A DNA stretch of 64,000 nt from assembly GCF_002980595.1 (NCBI RefSeq), contig NZ_PVLQ01000011.1, positions 62,001 to 126,000 of the forward strand. The letters are read 5' to 3'. Made by a program: the position numbers and the translations under genes. Under the pieces are notes generated by a model that saw only the letters and a list, made by a program, of their open reading frames with translations, made no database searches and was not told where the DNA came from. Positions 27,733-36,842 of this stretch are shown here, one piece after another. Source of the stretch: Malikia granosa. GTDB lineage: Bacteria; Pseudomonadota; Gammaproteobacteria; Burkholderiales; Burkholderiaceae_C. Numbering within the stretch: the stretch's first letter is position 1; every line of letters starts with the position of its first letter.

Positions 27733-27773
27733 AAGTCTCCTCTGCCCCCCGCAGGGGGGACTCTCAAACCGGA

Positions 27774-29324
27774 TTAGATGTTGATGCCGCTCTTGCCCGG
27801 GGACAGGATGCCGTTCGGATCCAGCGCGCGCTTGATCTTGCGCTCGACCGAACGCTTGACCGGGCCGTAGCTCTGGGCGACGCGCTCCTGGAAGGCGGTG
27901 TTGACGCGGTAGACGGCATAGCCTTCCTTCTCGAACTCGTCGAGCAGCTCGTTGAAGCAGGCGTTGGCGCGCTGGGTTTCCTCCTCGCTGCTGCGGTCGT
28001 ACAGCACGTCGATCACGTGGTGCATGTCGCGCCAGCCGACGATGAACTCGCCGACATAGTCCAGGCCATGCTTGTTCAGGATCTTCTTGGCCAGCGCGAA
28101 CTGCTTGTCGCACTCGCTGCCGCGCGCCTGGCTGACCGGGGCGAACCACATCGAGCCACCGCCCCCACGCCAGTTGTAGAGACCGAATTCCTGCAGGTTC
28201 GGCACGCCCGACATCAGCTGGGCGCGGTACTTGAACGGCTGGGTGTCGCCGGCCTCTTCCTGGGTGACGATGCGGCCCTTGCCGGCGCGCTTGATGGTCT
28301 CGGTGACGATCTTCCAGTTGACCTCGACCTGCTCGGGCGAGCCGTAGAGCGCGCAGTACACGTTCCAGGCGCCCAGGTGCTTGTCCTTGCGGATCTGCGC
28401 CAGCACGGAATCCGGCGTCGCGCCCGGCTCGGTGATGTAGTCGGAGCGGCGCACGCCACAGGTGGCGGCTTCCCACAGCGTGCCGGCGATCACCACCGCG
28501 TTCGGGATGATGTTGGCGATGCGCAGCGGGCGCAGCATCTCGACGATCTCGTTGATGTCGGCCTCGTTGTCGAACTTGATCTCGAACGGCTTGAACACCG
28601 GCGGCTTGGGCATCAGCCAGAAACCCATCTTGGTGCAGATGCCGTAGTTGGACTGGGTGAACATGCCGTCCAGGGTCGGGCCGTAACCCCACTTGAACAC
28701 CTGCCAGGCCTTGTCGCCCTTGACGCCGCCCATGCCGGTACGCAGCACGTCGCCGTTGGCCAGCACCACTTCCATGCCGCACTGCATCAGGAAATGCTCG
28801 CCGTACGGGGTGTAGCCGACGCCGCGGTCCATCGTGTTGCCGACCGGGCCGGCAATCGCCGACGGCGCCGAGAACGACAGCATCAGCGGCAGCTTGTTCT
28901 CCTCGATGTAGTCGTAGAGCTGCTGGTAGGTCACGCCCGGCTCGACCAGAGCGGTGCACAGCTCGGGGTCGATGTGGATGATCTTGTTCATCTTCTTCAG
29001 ATCGAGCACGATCTGGCCGCGCTCGACCGGCGCTGCCGAGCCGTAGCCGAAGTTGCGGCCGGTGGAGATGGTCCAGACCGGGATCTTGTACTCGTTGCAG
29101 ATCTTGACGACGGCCTGCACCTGCTCGACGCTGGTCGCGGTGACGACGGCCGACGGCTGGTGCCGCGCATCGGGCACCGACATCATGACCTTGGTGTAGG
29201 GGCGCAGGTGTTCGGCCGAGGTCATCACCTGGTCGGCACCGAGGGCCGCCTGGAACTTCTTGATCGCGGCGTCGAAACGGTTTTCGCTAACGCCCTTGGG
29301 CAGGGCCTGGTATTTGCTTGTCAT
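27774..29324 (-). CDS. pchF: 4-cresol dehydrogenase (hydroxylating), flavoprotein subunit
   Basis: Oxidises p-cresol by way of a quinone methide to 4-hydroxybenzyl alcohol and then 4-hydroxybenzaldehyde, passing electrons to cytochrome PchC. 516 aa of the vanillyl-alcohol-oxidase family. The FAD domain has TISTGRNFGYGSAAPV and SAIAGPVGNTMDRGVGYTPYG. The block FGLYNWRGGGGSMWFAP contains Y383, matching the Tyr384 that binds FAD covalently in Pseudomonas putida PchF. No signal peptide is visible although the enzyme acts with a periplasmic cytochrome. It lies 16 bp after pchX. Confidence 0.94.
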   Translation of the reverse strand: MTSKYQALPKGVSENRFDAAIKKFQAALGADQVMTSAEHLRPYTKVMMSVPDARHQPSAVVTATSVEQVQAVVKICNEYKIPVWTISTGRNFGYGSAAPVERGQIVLDLKKMNKIIHIDPELCTALVEPGVTYQQLYDYIEENKLPLMLSFSAPSAIAGPVGNTMDRGVGYTPYGEHFLMQCGMEVVLANGDVLRTGMGGVKGDKAWQVFKWGYGPTLDGMFTQSNYGICTKMGFWLMPKPPVFKPFEIKFDNEADINEIVEMLRPLRIANIIPNAVVIAGTLWEAATCGVRRSDYITEPGATPDSVLAQIRKDKHLGAWNVYCALYGSPEQVEVNWKIVTETIKRAGKGRIVTQEEAGDTQPFKYRAQLMSGVPNLQEFGLYNWRGGGGSMWFAPVSQARGSECDKQFALAKKILNKHGLDYVGEFIVGWRDMHHVIDVLYDRSSEEETQRANACFNELLDEFEKEGYAVYRVNTAFQERVAQSYGPVKRSVERKIKRALDPNGILSPGKSGINI

Positions 29325-29340
29325 GGAATCTTGCTCCTGT

Positions 29341-29865
29341 TCAGATCACGCAGCGCAATGCCACATAGGCATTGCCGTTCTCTTGCCTGCGGCCGGCAGT
29401 GGCCGCACCAGCCACCAGGGCCTGGCCCAGCTCGCCAGCCCGCTGCTGGCCGATGCTGTCCTGGCCGATCCGGTGCGCCTCGGCCGACAGCACGCGGCCA
29501 CCGGCCGAGCGCACCAGGTCCAGCACCAGGGTGGCGGCGGCATCGTCGAGCAGGCCGACCAGCAGGGTCGGGGTATCGTCGTTCAGCAGCAGATTGAGCT
29601 GCTGGTAGGTCGCGGCCTCCAGGCCTTGCAGCGGCGGGTTGACCAGGGTGGCGGCCGGCTGGCCCAGGCCATTGCGCACGCCGGCCAGGAAGGCCGCGTC
29701 GAGCGCGCCACCGCTGACCAGCGGAGTCACGCGGGTCGCGGCATCGGCGACGCCGGCATCAGACAGCGGTGCTGCCGCGCGGGTGCTCGCCTGCGCCCAG
29801 GGCATGGCGGCCAGCAGGCCGGCCGCGGCCAGGCCTTTCAGGACAAAACGTCGGTCATTGCTCAT
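29341..29865 (-). CDS. pchX: Tat-signal protein PchX of the p-cresol cluster
   Basis: 174 aa, function unknown. The N-terminus MSNDRRFVLKGLAAAGLLAAMPWAQA is a twin-arginine signal (DRRFVLK). The mature part is Ala/Leu/Gly-rich and has no cofactor motif. It sits between pchC and pchF as in the known pchACXF arrangement. Because pchF lacks a signal peptide and is loaded with FAD before export, PchX might escort it through the Tat pathway; this is inference from context only. Confidence 0.75.
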   Translation of the reverse strand: MSNDRRFVLKGLAAAGLLAAMPWAQASTRAAAPLSDAGVADAATRVTPLVSGGALDAAFLAGVRNGLGQPAATLVNPPLQGLEAATYQQLNLLLNDDTPTLLVGLLDDAAATLVLDLVRSAGGRVLSAEAHRIGQDSIGQQRAGELGQALVAGAATAGRRQENGNAYVALRCVI

Positions 29866-29876
29866 GACGGCTCTCC

Positions 29877-30176
29877 TTACGGGTTCTTGACCGGGGTGCT
29901 GGCCAGGTAGTCGGCCAGCTGCTGCAGCGTCGCGTCGTCGATGTCGGTAACGCGGAAGGCCGGCATGGCACGGTTGCCGTTGCGCGCGATGCTGACATAG
30001 GTGATCGCGGGCAGGCCACGGCCCGTGATGACGGGGCCGGTGCCCACCTCATGGCATTTGGCGCAGATCTTCTGGTAATACTGCTGGCCCGCGTTGACGG
30101 ACTGTGCCGCCACCGGCTGGACCGAAGCCAGTGCCAGCAAGGCCAGGCCTAGGGTTGAAGTCATCTTGTTGATCAA
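29877..30176 (-). CDS. pchC: 4-cresol dehydrogenase cytochrome c subunit
   Basis: Small periplasmic c-type cytochrome that accepts electrons from PchF. A TTG at 30174-30176 has GGAGAAG just upstream; the ATG at 30164 is the alternative start. A Sec signal (LGLALLALASVQPVAAQ) is followed by about 78 mature residues with haem motif CAKCH and distal Met in NRAMPAFR. The size and motif spacing fit the PchC subunit. It lies 11 bp before pchX in the operon. Confidence 0.9.
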   Translation of the reverse strand: MINKMTSTLGLALLALASVQPVAAQSVNAGQQYYQKICAKCHEVGTGPVITGRGLPAITYVSIARNGNRAMPAFRVTDIDDATLQQLADYLASTPVKNP

Positions 30177-30217
30177 TTGCTTCTCCTCTGTGATGTATAG
30201 GCTCAGAATCGACCCGA

Positions 30218-31669
30218 TCAGAACGGGTAGTGACGCGGCTGGTTCTGGATCGTGATCCAACGCAGCTCGGTGAAGGAGTCAATGCCGGCCTGGCCGCCGA
30301 ACTTGCCGTAGCCAGAAGACTTGACGCCACCAAACGGCATCTGGGCCTCGTCGTGCACGGTCGGACCGTTGACATGGCAGATGCCGGACTCGATGCGGCC
30401 GGCGACGTTCCAGGCGCGCGAGACATCGCGGCCGAACACCGCGGCAGCCAGGCCGAACTCGTTGTCGTTGGCGCAGGCCACGGCCTCCTCGACGCCGTTG
30501 ACGCGCACGATGGCCTTGACCGGCGCGAAGGATTCCTCGCGGTAGATCTCCATCTCGGGCGTGACATGGTCGAGCAGCGTGGCCGGCATCAGGGTGTTGT
30601 CGGCCTTGCCGCCGCACAGCAGCTTGGCGCCCTTGGCTAGCGCGTCGTCGATCAGGGCGTTGCAGCGCTGGACGGTGGCCATGTCGACCACCGAGCCCAG
30701 CACCACCGGACCCTGGCGCGGATCGCCGAGCGGCAGGCTCTGCGCGCGCGCCGTCAGCTTGGCCACGAACTCGTCGGCCACGGCCTGGTCGACGATCAGG
30801 CGCTCGGTCGACATGCAGATCTGGCCCGAGTTGGCGAAGGCGCCGAAGGTCGCAGCCGCGACGGCAGCGTCGATGTCGGCATCGTCGAGCACCACGAACG
30901 GTGCCTTGCCGCCGAGCTCGAGCACGGCCGGCTTGAGGTACTTGGCGCAGGTCTGGGCGATCAGCTTGCCGACCTTGGTCGAGCCGGTGAAGTTGACGCG
31001 GCGCAGCGCCGGATGCGCCACGATGGCCTCCACCACCGCGCCGGCATCGGCCGGGGCGTTGGTGACGAAGTTGACCACGCCCGGCGGCAGGCCGGCTTCC
31101 TGCAGCGCCTCGATGATCAGGCCATGCGTGGCCGGGCAGAGCTCCGAGCCTTTCAGGATCACGGTATTGCCGCAGGCCAGCGGGGTCGAGATGGCGCGCA
31201 CGCCCAGGATGACCGGGGCATTCCAGGGCGCAATGCCCAGCACCACGCCGGCGGGCTGGCGCACCGCCATCGCGACGTTGCCCGGCACGTTGGACGGGAT
31301 GACCTGGCCGTCGATCTGGGTCGTCAGCGCCGCGGCTTCCAGCAGCATGTCGGCGGCGAGATGCACGTTGAAGCCGGCCCAGATGGCAGAGGCGCCGGTC
31401 TCGGTCGCCATCGCGGCGATGAAGGCATCGGCCTTGGCAGCCAGCGATTGCGAAGCCTTCATCAGCAGGCCGCGGCGCTCGCCCGGACCCATGGCGGCCC
31501 AGGCCGGGAAGGCCTTGGCCGCGGCCTCGACAGCCGCCTGGGCATCGGCGACCGTGGCAGCCGGCGCCCGCGTGGCCACGCTGTGGTCGAGCGGATTGCG
31601 CCGCTCGAAGCTGGCGCCGTTCGATGCAGCCTGCCGCTGGCCGCCGATCAGCATCTGGATTTCGTTCAT
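30218..31669 (-). CDS. pchA: Aldehyde dehydrogenase, 4-hydroxybenzaldehyde type
   Basis: 483 aa from the ATG at 31669, which has GGGGTG upstream (a GTG at 31678 adds 3 residues). NAD(P) aldehyde dehydrogenase fold: oxyanion Asn in GIAPWNAPVILG, general base in VLELGGKAPF, and catalytic Cys in NSGQICMSTERL. It is related to vanillin/benzaldehyde dehydrogenases. First gene of the pchACXF operon, so it probably converts 4-hydroxybenzaldehyde to 4-hydroxybenzoate. It is divergent from the AraC regulator. Confidence 0.9.
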   Translation of the reverse strand: MNEIQMLIGGQRQAASNGASFERRNPLDHSVATRAPAATVADAQAAVEAAAKAFPAWAAMGPGERRGLLMKASQSLAAKADAFIAAMATETGASAIWAGFNVHLAADMLLEAAALTTQIDGQVIPSNVPGNVAMAVRQPAGVVLGIAPWNAPVILGVRAISTPLACGNTVILKGSELCPATHGLIIEALQEAGLPPGVVNFVTNAPADAGAVVEAIVAHPALRRVNFTGSTKVGKLIAQTCAKYLKPAVLELGGKAPFVVLDDADIDAAVAAATFGAFANSGQICMSTERLIVDQAVADEFVAKLTARAQSLPLGDPRQGPVVLGSVVDMATVQRCNALIDDALAKGAKLLCGGKADNTLMPATLLDHVTPEMEIYREESFAPVKAIVRVNGVEEAVACANDNEFGLAAAVFGRDVSRAWNVAGRIESGICHVNGPTVHDEAQMPFGGVKSSGYGKFGGQAGIDSFTELRWITIQNQPRHYPF

Positions 31670-31738
31670 TTCGGTCACCCCGGAAAAATCTGAAGAGGGC
31701 CAGATGGTAGGAAACCGGAGCCCGGCGGGCTTGTCCCT

Positions 31739-31781
31739 GAGCGCACAAAAGTCTTGACTGAGAGCGCAAGGCCGCTAGGGA
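31739..31781. promoter_or_regulatory. Direct-repeat site and promoter between pchA and araC
   Basis: GAGCGCA occurs at 31739-31745 and again at 31762-31768, 23 bp apart in the same orientation, about two helical turns, which suits an AraC-type regulator. A candidate sigma-70 promoter for the AraC gene overlaps it: TTGACT (31754-31759), 16-bp spacer, TAGGGA (31776-31781). Confidence 0.45.
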
Positions 31782-31826
31782 ATGCACCGCCTTGTCGCTG
31801 CGGCGGGTCTGTCGGATAATTAAAAG

Positions 31827-32792
31827 ATGATGACTGGCTCCGTCTTCTCCACCGATGAACTCCCGTCGCAGGAGCGGGCCCAGGCCTGGCGTGACTGGAT
31901 GTCGACGCTGTTCTTCGGGCTGGAGTCCGACCTGTATGGCGCCGAGGTGTTCGAAGGCCATCTGAGCAATGCCTGCGCCGGTGACGTGATCATGACCCGG
32001 CTCGACGCCAACCGCCACCGCGTGATCCGCAGCCCCCGGCTGGCGCGTGCCAGCGAGGCCAGCTACATCAAGATCATCGCGCCCTGGGAAGGCAATGCCG
32101 CCGTCGAGCAGCATGGCCGGCAAGCCTGGGTCAGGCCCGGCGGCTGGGCCATCTACGACACCACCGGCAGCTACGAGGTCGCCAACCCCGAGCGCTCGCA
32201 TCACCTGATCGTGATGCTGCCGAAGGAACAGCTGACCGAGCGCGGCCTGCGGCTCGACTCGCTGATGGGCCGCCATGTCGGCGGCGCCAGCGGCATCTCG
32301 CGGGTGGCGCTCGAGGCCATGCGCCACACCTACCAGGAGCTGCCGAGCATGACGCCGGAGGCGGCGCGCGGCGCCGGCGACCTGATCCTGGAAATGGTGC
32401 GGCTGTCGCTGCAGGAGCTGGCCGGGCGGGGCAATGGCGCGACCCAGCGCGAGGCGTTCAAGGACCGCATCCGCGACTACATCGGCCAGCATCTACGCGA
32501 TCCGGCGCTGTCGCTGGATCGGATTGCCGAGGTGCTGCGCTGCAGCAAGCGCCACCTGCACCAAGCCTTCGCCGACGAGGAGGTCACGCTGGCCCAGTTC
32601 ATCCTGCAGCGGCGCTTGCAGGCCTGCATGCGCGACCTGCGCAATCCCCTGCACCAGCCGCGCACGATCACCGACATCGCGTTCTCCTGGGGCTTCAACA
32701 ACGGCGCGCATTTCAGCCGCGTGTTCCGCGAGCATGCCGGGCTGTCGCCGAGCGATTTCCGCGCTGCCTCGCTGGCAGCGAGCCAGCACTAG
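31827..32792 (+). CDS. AraC-family regulator, probable activator of the p-cresol genes
   Basis: 321 aa. The N-terminal ~200 residues match the AraC-binding-like domain found in FeaR-type regulators (LPSQERAQAWRDWMSTLFFGL; HHLIVMLPKEQL). The C-terminal ~100 residues hold two HTHs (LSLDRIAEVLRCSKRHLHQAF; ITDIAFSWGFNNGAHFSRVFREHAGLSPSDFR). It is divergent from pchA with 148 bp between, the usual place for a local activator. The effector, likely p-cresol or 4-hydroxybenzaldehyde, is inferred. Confidence 0.92.
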   Translation: MMTGSVFSTDELPSQERAQAWRDWMSTLFFGLESDLYGAEVFEGHLSNACAGDVIMTRLDANRHRVIRSPRLARASEASYIKIIAPWEGNAAVEQHGRQAWVRPGGWAIYDTTGSYEVANPERSHHLIVMLPKEQLTERGLRLDSLMGRHVGGASGISRVALEAMRHTYQELPSMTPEAARGAGDLILEMVRLSLQELAGRGNGATQREAFKDRIRDYIGQHLRDPALSLDRIAEVLRCSKRHLHQAFADEEVTLAQFILQRRLQACMRDLRNPLHQPRTITDIAFSWGFNNGAHFSRVFREHAGLSPSDFRAASLAASQH

Positions 32793-32820
32793 CCAGGCAG
32801 CGGAGCGCCCCGACCGGCGG

Positions 32821-33873
32821 CTAGCGCGCCGCGCAGCCGCGGCAGACCGCCAGCGCCAGCCGGTGCAGCGCCTGCCAAGGATCGGCCGGCCAGTCGGCAT
32901 CCTTGAGCCCCTTGACGATGCCGTCGACCTTGTGCGCGTCCTGCAGCCAGCCTGCCAGCTGGGCGGCCGACAGGCGCGGCAGCAGGCGCTCGAAGCGCTT
33001 TTCCTTCGCCCCCCAGACCCGCTGCTCGCGCAGCACCATCGGCAGCGGCCGGCCGTCGGCGACGGCGCGCTTGACGCGATTGAGCGCGCGGATGTCGTCG
33101 GCCAGCGCCCAGTGCACCAGCACCGCCGCCTCGCCCTCGGCCTGCAGGCCGTCGAGCATGCGCTGCACCCGCGCCGGCTGGCCATCGAGCACGGCCTCGG
33201 CCAGCTTGAAGGGGTCGTAGCGCGCGACATTGAGCACCGCGCTCTCGACCTGCTCGAAGCTGAGTTCGCCCTGCGGGTAGAGCAAGGCCAGCTTCTGGAT
33301 CTCCTGGTGCGCGGCGAGCAGATTGCCCTCGACCCGGTCGGCCATGAAGGCCAGGATGCGCTGGCCCGGCTCGCCGGCGGCGACGCGCTGGCCCTGCTGC
33401 TGCAGGCGCTGCGCGATCCAGCCCGGCAGCTGGGCGCGCTCGACCGGATCGATGCGCACCGTCACGCCATGGGCGTCGAGGGCGCCGAACCAGGCGCTCT
33501 TCTGGGTCGCGGCATCGAGGCGCGGCAACAGCACCAGGGTCAGCGTGCTGTCGCTGCCCGCCGCCGCGGCGGCGATCTGCTGCAGCGCGGCCGAGCCTTC
33601 CTTGCCCGGCTTGCCCGAAGGGATGCGGATCTCGACCAGTTGCTTGTCGGCGAACAGGCTCAAGGACCCGCCGGCGGCCATTACCGCGCTCCAGTCGAAA
33701 TGGGCGCCGGCGACGGTGAACACGCTGCGCTCGCCATGCCCCTGCGCACGCGCGGCGGCACGGATCGCGTCGGCCGCCTCCTGCTGCAGCAGCGGATCGT
33801 CACCGTGCAGGGTGTAGAGGCTTCTCAACCCGCGCTGCAGCTGCGCGGGCAATTGGGGGGCAGGGACTTGCAT
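32821..33873 (-). CDS. holA: DNA polymerase III delta subunit
   Basis: Clamp-loader subunit that opens the DnaN ring. 350 aa, normal length. The N-terminus LYTLHGDDPLLQQEAADAIRAAAR is the HolA signature; DRVEGNLLAAHQEIQKLALLYP is conserved in the middle domain. In related bacteria holA directly follows lptE; here 2.9 kb with three unrelated genes separate them. The ATG at 33871-33873 lies 46 bp from the divergent arginase gene. Confidence 0.93.
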   Translation of the reverse strand: MQVPAPQLPAQLQRGLRSLYTLHGDDPLLQQEAADAIRAAARAQGHGERSVFTVAGAHFDWSAVMAAGGSLSLFADKQLVEIRIPSGKPGKEGSAALQQIAAAAAGSDSTLTLVLLPRLDAATQKSAWFGALDAHGVTVRIDPVERAQLPGWIAQRLQQQGQRVAAGEPGQRILAFMADRVEGNLLAAHQEIQKLALLYPQGELSFEQVESAVLNVARYDPFKLAEAVLDGQPARVQRMLDGLQAEGEAAVLVHWALADDIRALNRVKRAVADGRPLPMVLREQRVWGAKEKRFERLLPRLSAAQLAGWLQDAHKVDGIVKGLKDADWPADPWQALHRLALAVCRGCAAR

Positions 33874-33918
33874 CGCGTTTGATTGTAGAGTGGGACCTCC
33901 AACCCCGAGGAGAACGGC

Positions 33919-34860
33919 ATGGACAGCTCAAGCACCGTCAGCCTGATCGGCGCGCCGACCGACATCGGCGCCAGCGTGCGCGGTGCCTCGATGGGGCCGG
34001 AGGCGATGCGGGTCGCCGGCCTGCAGGCGGCGCTCGAACAGCGCGGGCTGCGGGTGCTTGACCAGGGCAACCTGGCCGGACCGGCCAACCCCGACCAGCC
34101 GGCGCAAGGCGGCTACCGTCATCTGGGCCAGGTGATCGCCTGGAACCGGCGCCTGCACGAGGCCGTGCTGGCCGAGCTGCGGCAGGACCGGCTGCCACTG
34201 CTGCTGGGTGGCGACCATTGCCTGGCGATCGGCTCGATCAGCGCGGTGGCGCGCCATTGCCGGGAACAAGGCCGGCGCCTGCGCGTGCTCTGGCTCGATG
34301 CCCATGCCGACTGCAACACGAACGAGCTGACGCCTAGCGGCAACCTGCACGGCATGCCGGTGGCCTGCCTGTGTGGCCTCGGGCCGGCCGAACTGACAAG
34401 GCTCGGCGGCGGCGACGCGCCGGCGCTGCAGCCGCAACAGCTGCGCCAGCTCGGCATCCGCAGCGTCGACCCGGGCGAGAAGCGGCTGGTGCACGAGCTG
34501 GGGCTGGAGGTCTACGACATGCGCTACATCGACGAGCACGGCATGCGGCACGCGATGCAGCAGGCACTGCTCGGCGTCGATGCGGACACCCACCTGCATC
34601 TCAGCCTGGACCTGGACTTCCTCGATCCGGAGATCGCGCCCGGCGTCGGCACCCCGGTGCGCGGCGGCCCGAGCTACCGCGAGGCCCAGCTCTGCATGGA
34701 GATGATCGCCGACAGCGGCCGCCTGTCCAGCCTGGACCTGATGGAGCTCAATCCGGCGCTCGACGAACGTAACCGCAGCGCGCGGCTGGCGGTGGACCTG
34801 GTCGAGAGCCTGTTCGGCAAGAGCACGCTGATGCGGCCGAGGAGCGGGAGCACGGACTGA
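33919..34860 (+). CDS. rocF: Arginase
   Basis: Mn2+ enzyme that splits arginine to ornithine and urea. 313 aa. Metal ligands: His in LLLGGDHCLAIG, DAHADCNT, and SLDLDFLDPEIAPGVGTP. The substrate loop GNLHGMPVA is complete. Agmatinase and formimidoglutamase belong to the same superfamily, but the pattern GASVRGASMGPEAMRVAGL fits arginase. It sits between holA and a convergent MocR regulator, 20 bp apart. It interrupts the lptE-holA order. Confidence 0.92.
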   Translation: MDSSSTVSLIGAPTDIGASVRGASMGPEAMRVAGLQAALEQRGLRVLDQGNLAGPANPDQPAQGGYRHLGQVIAWNRRLHEAVLAELRQDRLPLLLGGDHCLAIGSISAVARHCREQGRRLRVLWLDAHADCNTNELTPSGNLHGMPVACLCGLGPAELTRLGGGDAPALQPQQLRQLGIRSVDPGEKRLVHELGLEVYDMRYIDEHGMRHAMQQALLGVDADTHLHLSLDLDFLDPEIAPGVGTPVRGGPSYREAQLCMEMIADSGRLSSLDLMELNPALDERNRSARLAVDLVESLFGKSTLMRPRSGSTD

Positions 34861-34880
34861 GCGCCCGTGGCGCCCCGGAC

Positions 34881-36356
34881 TCACGGCGCATCGCCCTGGC
34901 GCCTGGCCAGCTCCCCGATCCTGGCCAGCGCCCGCCGTTCCACGTCGGTCCAGGCACCGGCGAAGCTCAGTCGCAGGCAGTGGCGGAAGCGGTCGGTCGC
35001 GGTGAACAGCGCGCCCGGCCCGAAGGTGATGCCTTCGGCCACGCAGCGCTGGAACAGGGCCATGGCATCCAGCTGTCCGGGCAGCTCGACCCAGAGGGTA
35101 TAGCCCGCCGACGGATCGCTGACCCGGGTGCCGCGGGGGAAACTGTCGTTGATCAGTCCCCGGGCCTCCTGCAGCCGGTCCTTCATCAGCGCACCCAGAC
35201 GGCGCATGCGGGCCTCGTAACCGGCCTGCGACAGCAGATCGGCCAACGCCTGCTCGAGCACCACATTGGTCGGGCCGCCCTGCACCCGCTTCAGCATGCT
35301 CACGCTGTCCTTCCAGCGTCCGGCCTCGACCCAGCCGAGCCGCAGGCCGGGCGCCACGGTCTTGGAAAACGAGCCGCAGACCATCACGCCCCCGTCCTGG
35401 TCGAAGGCCTTGGCGGCCTTGCGCCGCTCGTCCGCCGCCAGCAGGTCGTTGAAGACCACGTCCTCGATCAGGGGAATCTGCCGGCTCGCCAGCATCTGCA
35501 CCAGGGCACGCTTGTCAGAGTGCTTCATGACCGCCCCGAGCGGATTGGACAGGGTGGGCACCGACAGCACGACCTTGATCGGCTGCGTGTCCAGCGCCAA
35601 TTGCAGGGCCGGCAGTGACAGGCCCTGCTTCGGATGGGTCGGCACTTCCAGCACCCGCAGGTTCAGTGACTCGAGCAGATCCAGGAAACCGAAATGGGTC
35701 GGCGACTCCAGCGCCACCACGTCGCCGGGCTTGGTGACGGCCCGCAGGCACAGCCCGACCGCATGGATGCAGCTCGACGTGATGATGAGGTCGTCGGCCA
35801 GCAGCTGGCAGCCCAGGTGCAGGGCACGCCGGGCCACCGCCTCGCGCAAGGCCTGCGTGCCCGGCGAGTCGCTGTATTCGATCAGGCTGTGGCGATGGAT
35901 GCGGGTGGCCCGCGCCAGCGCGACGCGGACGCGGTCGTCATCGAAGAACAGGGGATCCTTCGGACAGGCACCGCCAAAGCTGACCACCGGGTAGGCGGCG
36001 CCGAAGGTCACCTCCTGGCCCTGGGGCTGGAACACCGCGATCGTCTCGGTACGGCTCTTGCGCTGCAGCGCCAGGCTGTGCCGGGGCGGGCAGCTGACGG
36101 CGGGCAAGGCCGGCCGGCGGCTGCGCGGCGCCACGAAATAACCCGCTTTCGGCCTTGCCTCCACCAGGTGGCGCTCCTCGAGCCAATGGAAGGCTTGCAC
36201 CGCGGTGGAAACCGAGACCCCGTTCTGCGAGGCCAGGTCACGCAGCGATGGCAGGCGTTGCCCGACGCGGAAGACCTGGGCATCGATCATCTGCCCGATG
36301 CGCTGCCCGATCTGGGCGTACAGGGGAGTCTTGACCGATGGCGACGCGTTGCTCAT
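34881..36356 (-). CDS. MocR-type regulator: GntR HTH fused to aminotransferase domain
   Basis: 491 aa. GntR winged helix at ~10-80 (RVGQRLPSLRDLASQNGVSVSTAVQAFHWLEE), then a fold-type I aminotransferase domain (~110-480) with the PLP-binding Lys in GSFSKTVAPGLRLGW and the TLSNPLGAVM segment. MocR proteins sense an amino acid or PLP derivative and usually control a neighbouring gene. Its divergent neighbour is the DUF2917 gene, and arginase is convergent 20 bp away; either could be a target. Confidence 0.93.
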   Translation of the reverse strand: MSNASPSVKTPLYAQIGQRIGQMIDAQVFRVGQRLPSLRDLASQNGVSVSTAVQAFHWLEERHLVEARPKAGYFVAPRSRRPALPAVSCPPRHSLALQRKSRTETIAVFQPQGQEVTFGAAYPVVSFGGACPKDPLFFDDDRVRVALARATRIHRHSLIEYSDSPGTQALREAVARRALHLGCQLLADDLIITSSCIHAVGLCLRAVTKPGDVVALESPTHFGFLDLLESLNLRVLEVPTHPKQGLSLPALQLALDTQPIKVVLSVPTLSNPLGAVMKHSDKRALVQMLASRQIPLIEDVVFNDLLAADERRKAAKAFDQDGGVMVCGSFSKTVAPGLRLGWVEAGRWKDSVSMLKRVQGGPTNVVLEQALADLLSQAGYEARMRRLGALMKDRLQEARGLINDSFPRGTRVSDPSAGYTLWVELPGQLDAMALFQRCVAEGITFGPGALFTATDRFRHCLRLSFAGAWTDVERRALARIGELARRQGDAP

Positions 36357-36539
36357 GCGGGTTATTGTGCCGAATCCAGGCCTGGAACCGGACAGGTCGA
36401 GCAGTACAGATGGCCGCCAGACCGGGCCACACAGATCGGCGCGCCGTCACGACTGACAGGCGGCGAATCGGGACGCATTGTGGCTGTTCTACCGCCTGCA
36501 GTCCAAGCACAGTGGAGCGATACCGGAAGGAACCCGCTC

Positions 36540-36842
36540 ATGACCTCTTCATCATCCCCGATCGAACTTCGGCCCGGACAGGCCATCACCCTGGATGCCG
36601 CCCCCGGCCTGTGGCTGCGGGTCTGGAGCGGCCGGCTCTGGGTCACTGCCACGGGCGATCCGAACGACTATTTCGTCGCGGCCGGCCAGACCCTGACGCT
36701 GGGCCCGGGCCGGCTGGTGCTCGAGGCCGACGCCGGGCCGGCCCGCTACTCGCTGCTGCGCCCGGCTGCCGCTCAGTCAGGCTGGAGCGCCGCCAGCCGC
36801 CGCATCAGCTGGCGCACGATGTCGGACTGCATCTCGCGGTAG
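36540..36842 (+). CDS. DUF2917 domain protein
   Basis: 100 aa. The pattern IELRPGQAITLDAAPGLWLRVWSGRLWVTATGDPNDYFVAAGQTLTL is characteristic of DUF2917, a small beta-rich (cupin-like) family of unknown role common in Burkholderiales. The C-terminal ~23 codons overlap the 3' end of lptE on the other strand (36773-36842). It is divergent from the MocR gene, 183 bp away, which makes it a candidate target. Confidence 0.7.
   Translation: MTSSSSPIELRPGQAITLDAAPGLWLRVWSGRLWVTATGDPNDYFVAAGQTLTLGPGRLVLEADAGPARYSLLRPAAAQSGWSAASRRISWRTMSDCISR

Noticed and set aside
30279-32492. A 737-codon minus-strand frame covering pchA and the AraC gene
   Set aside because: It crosses two supported genes in another frame and has shadow-type composition.
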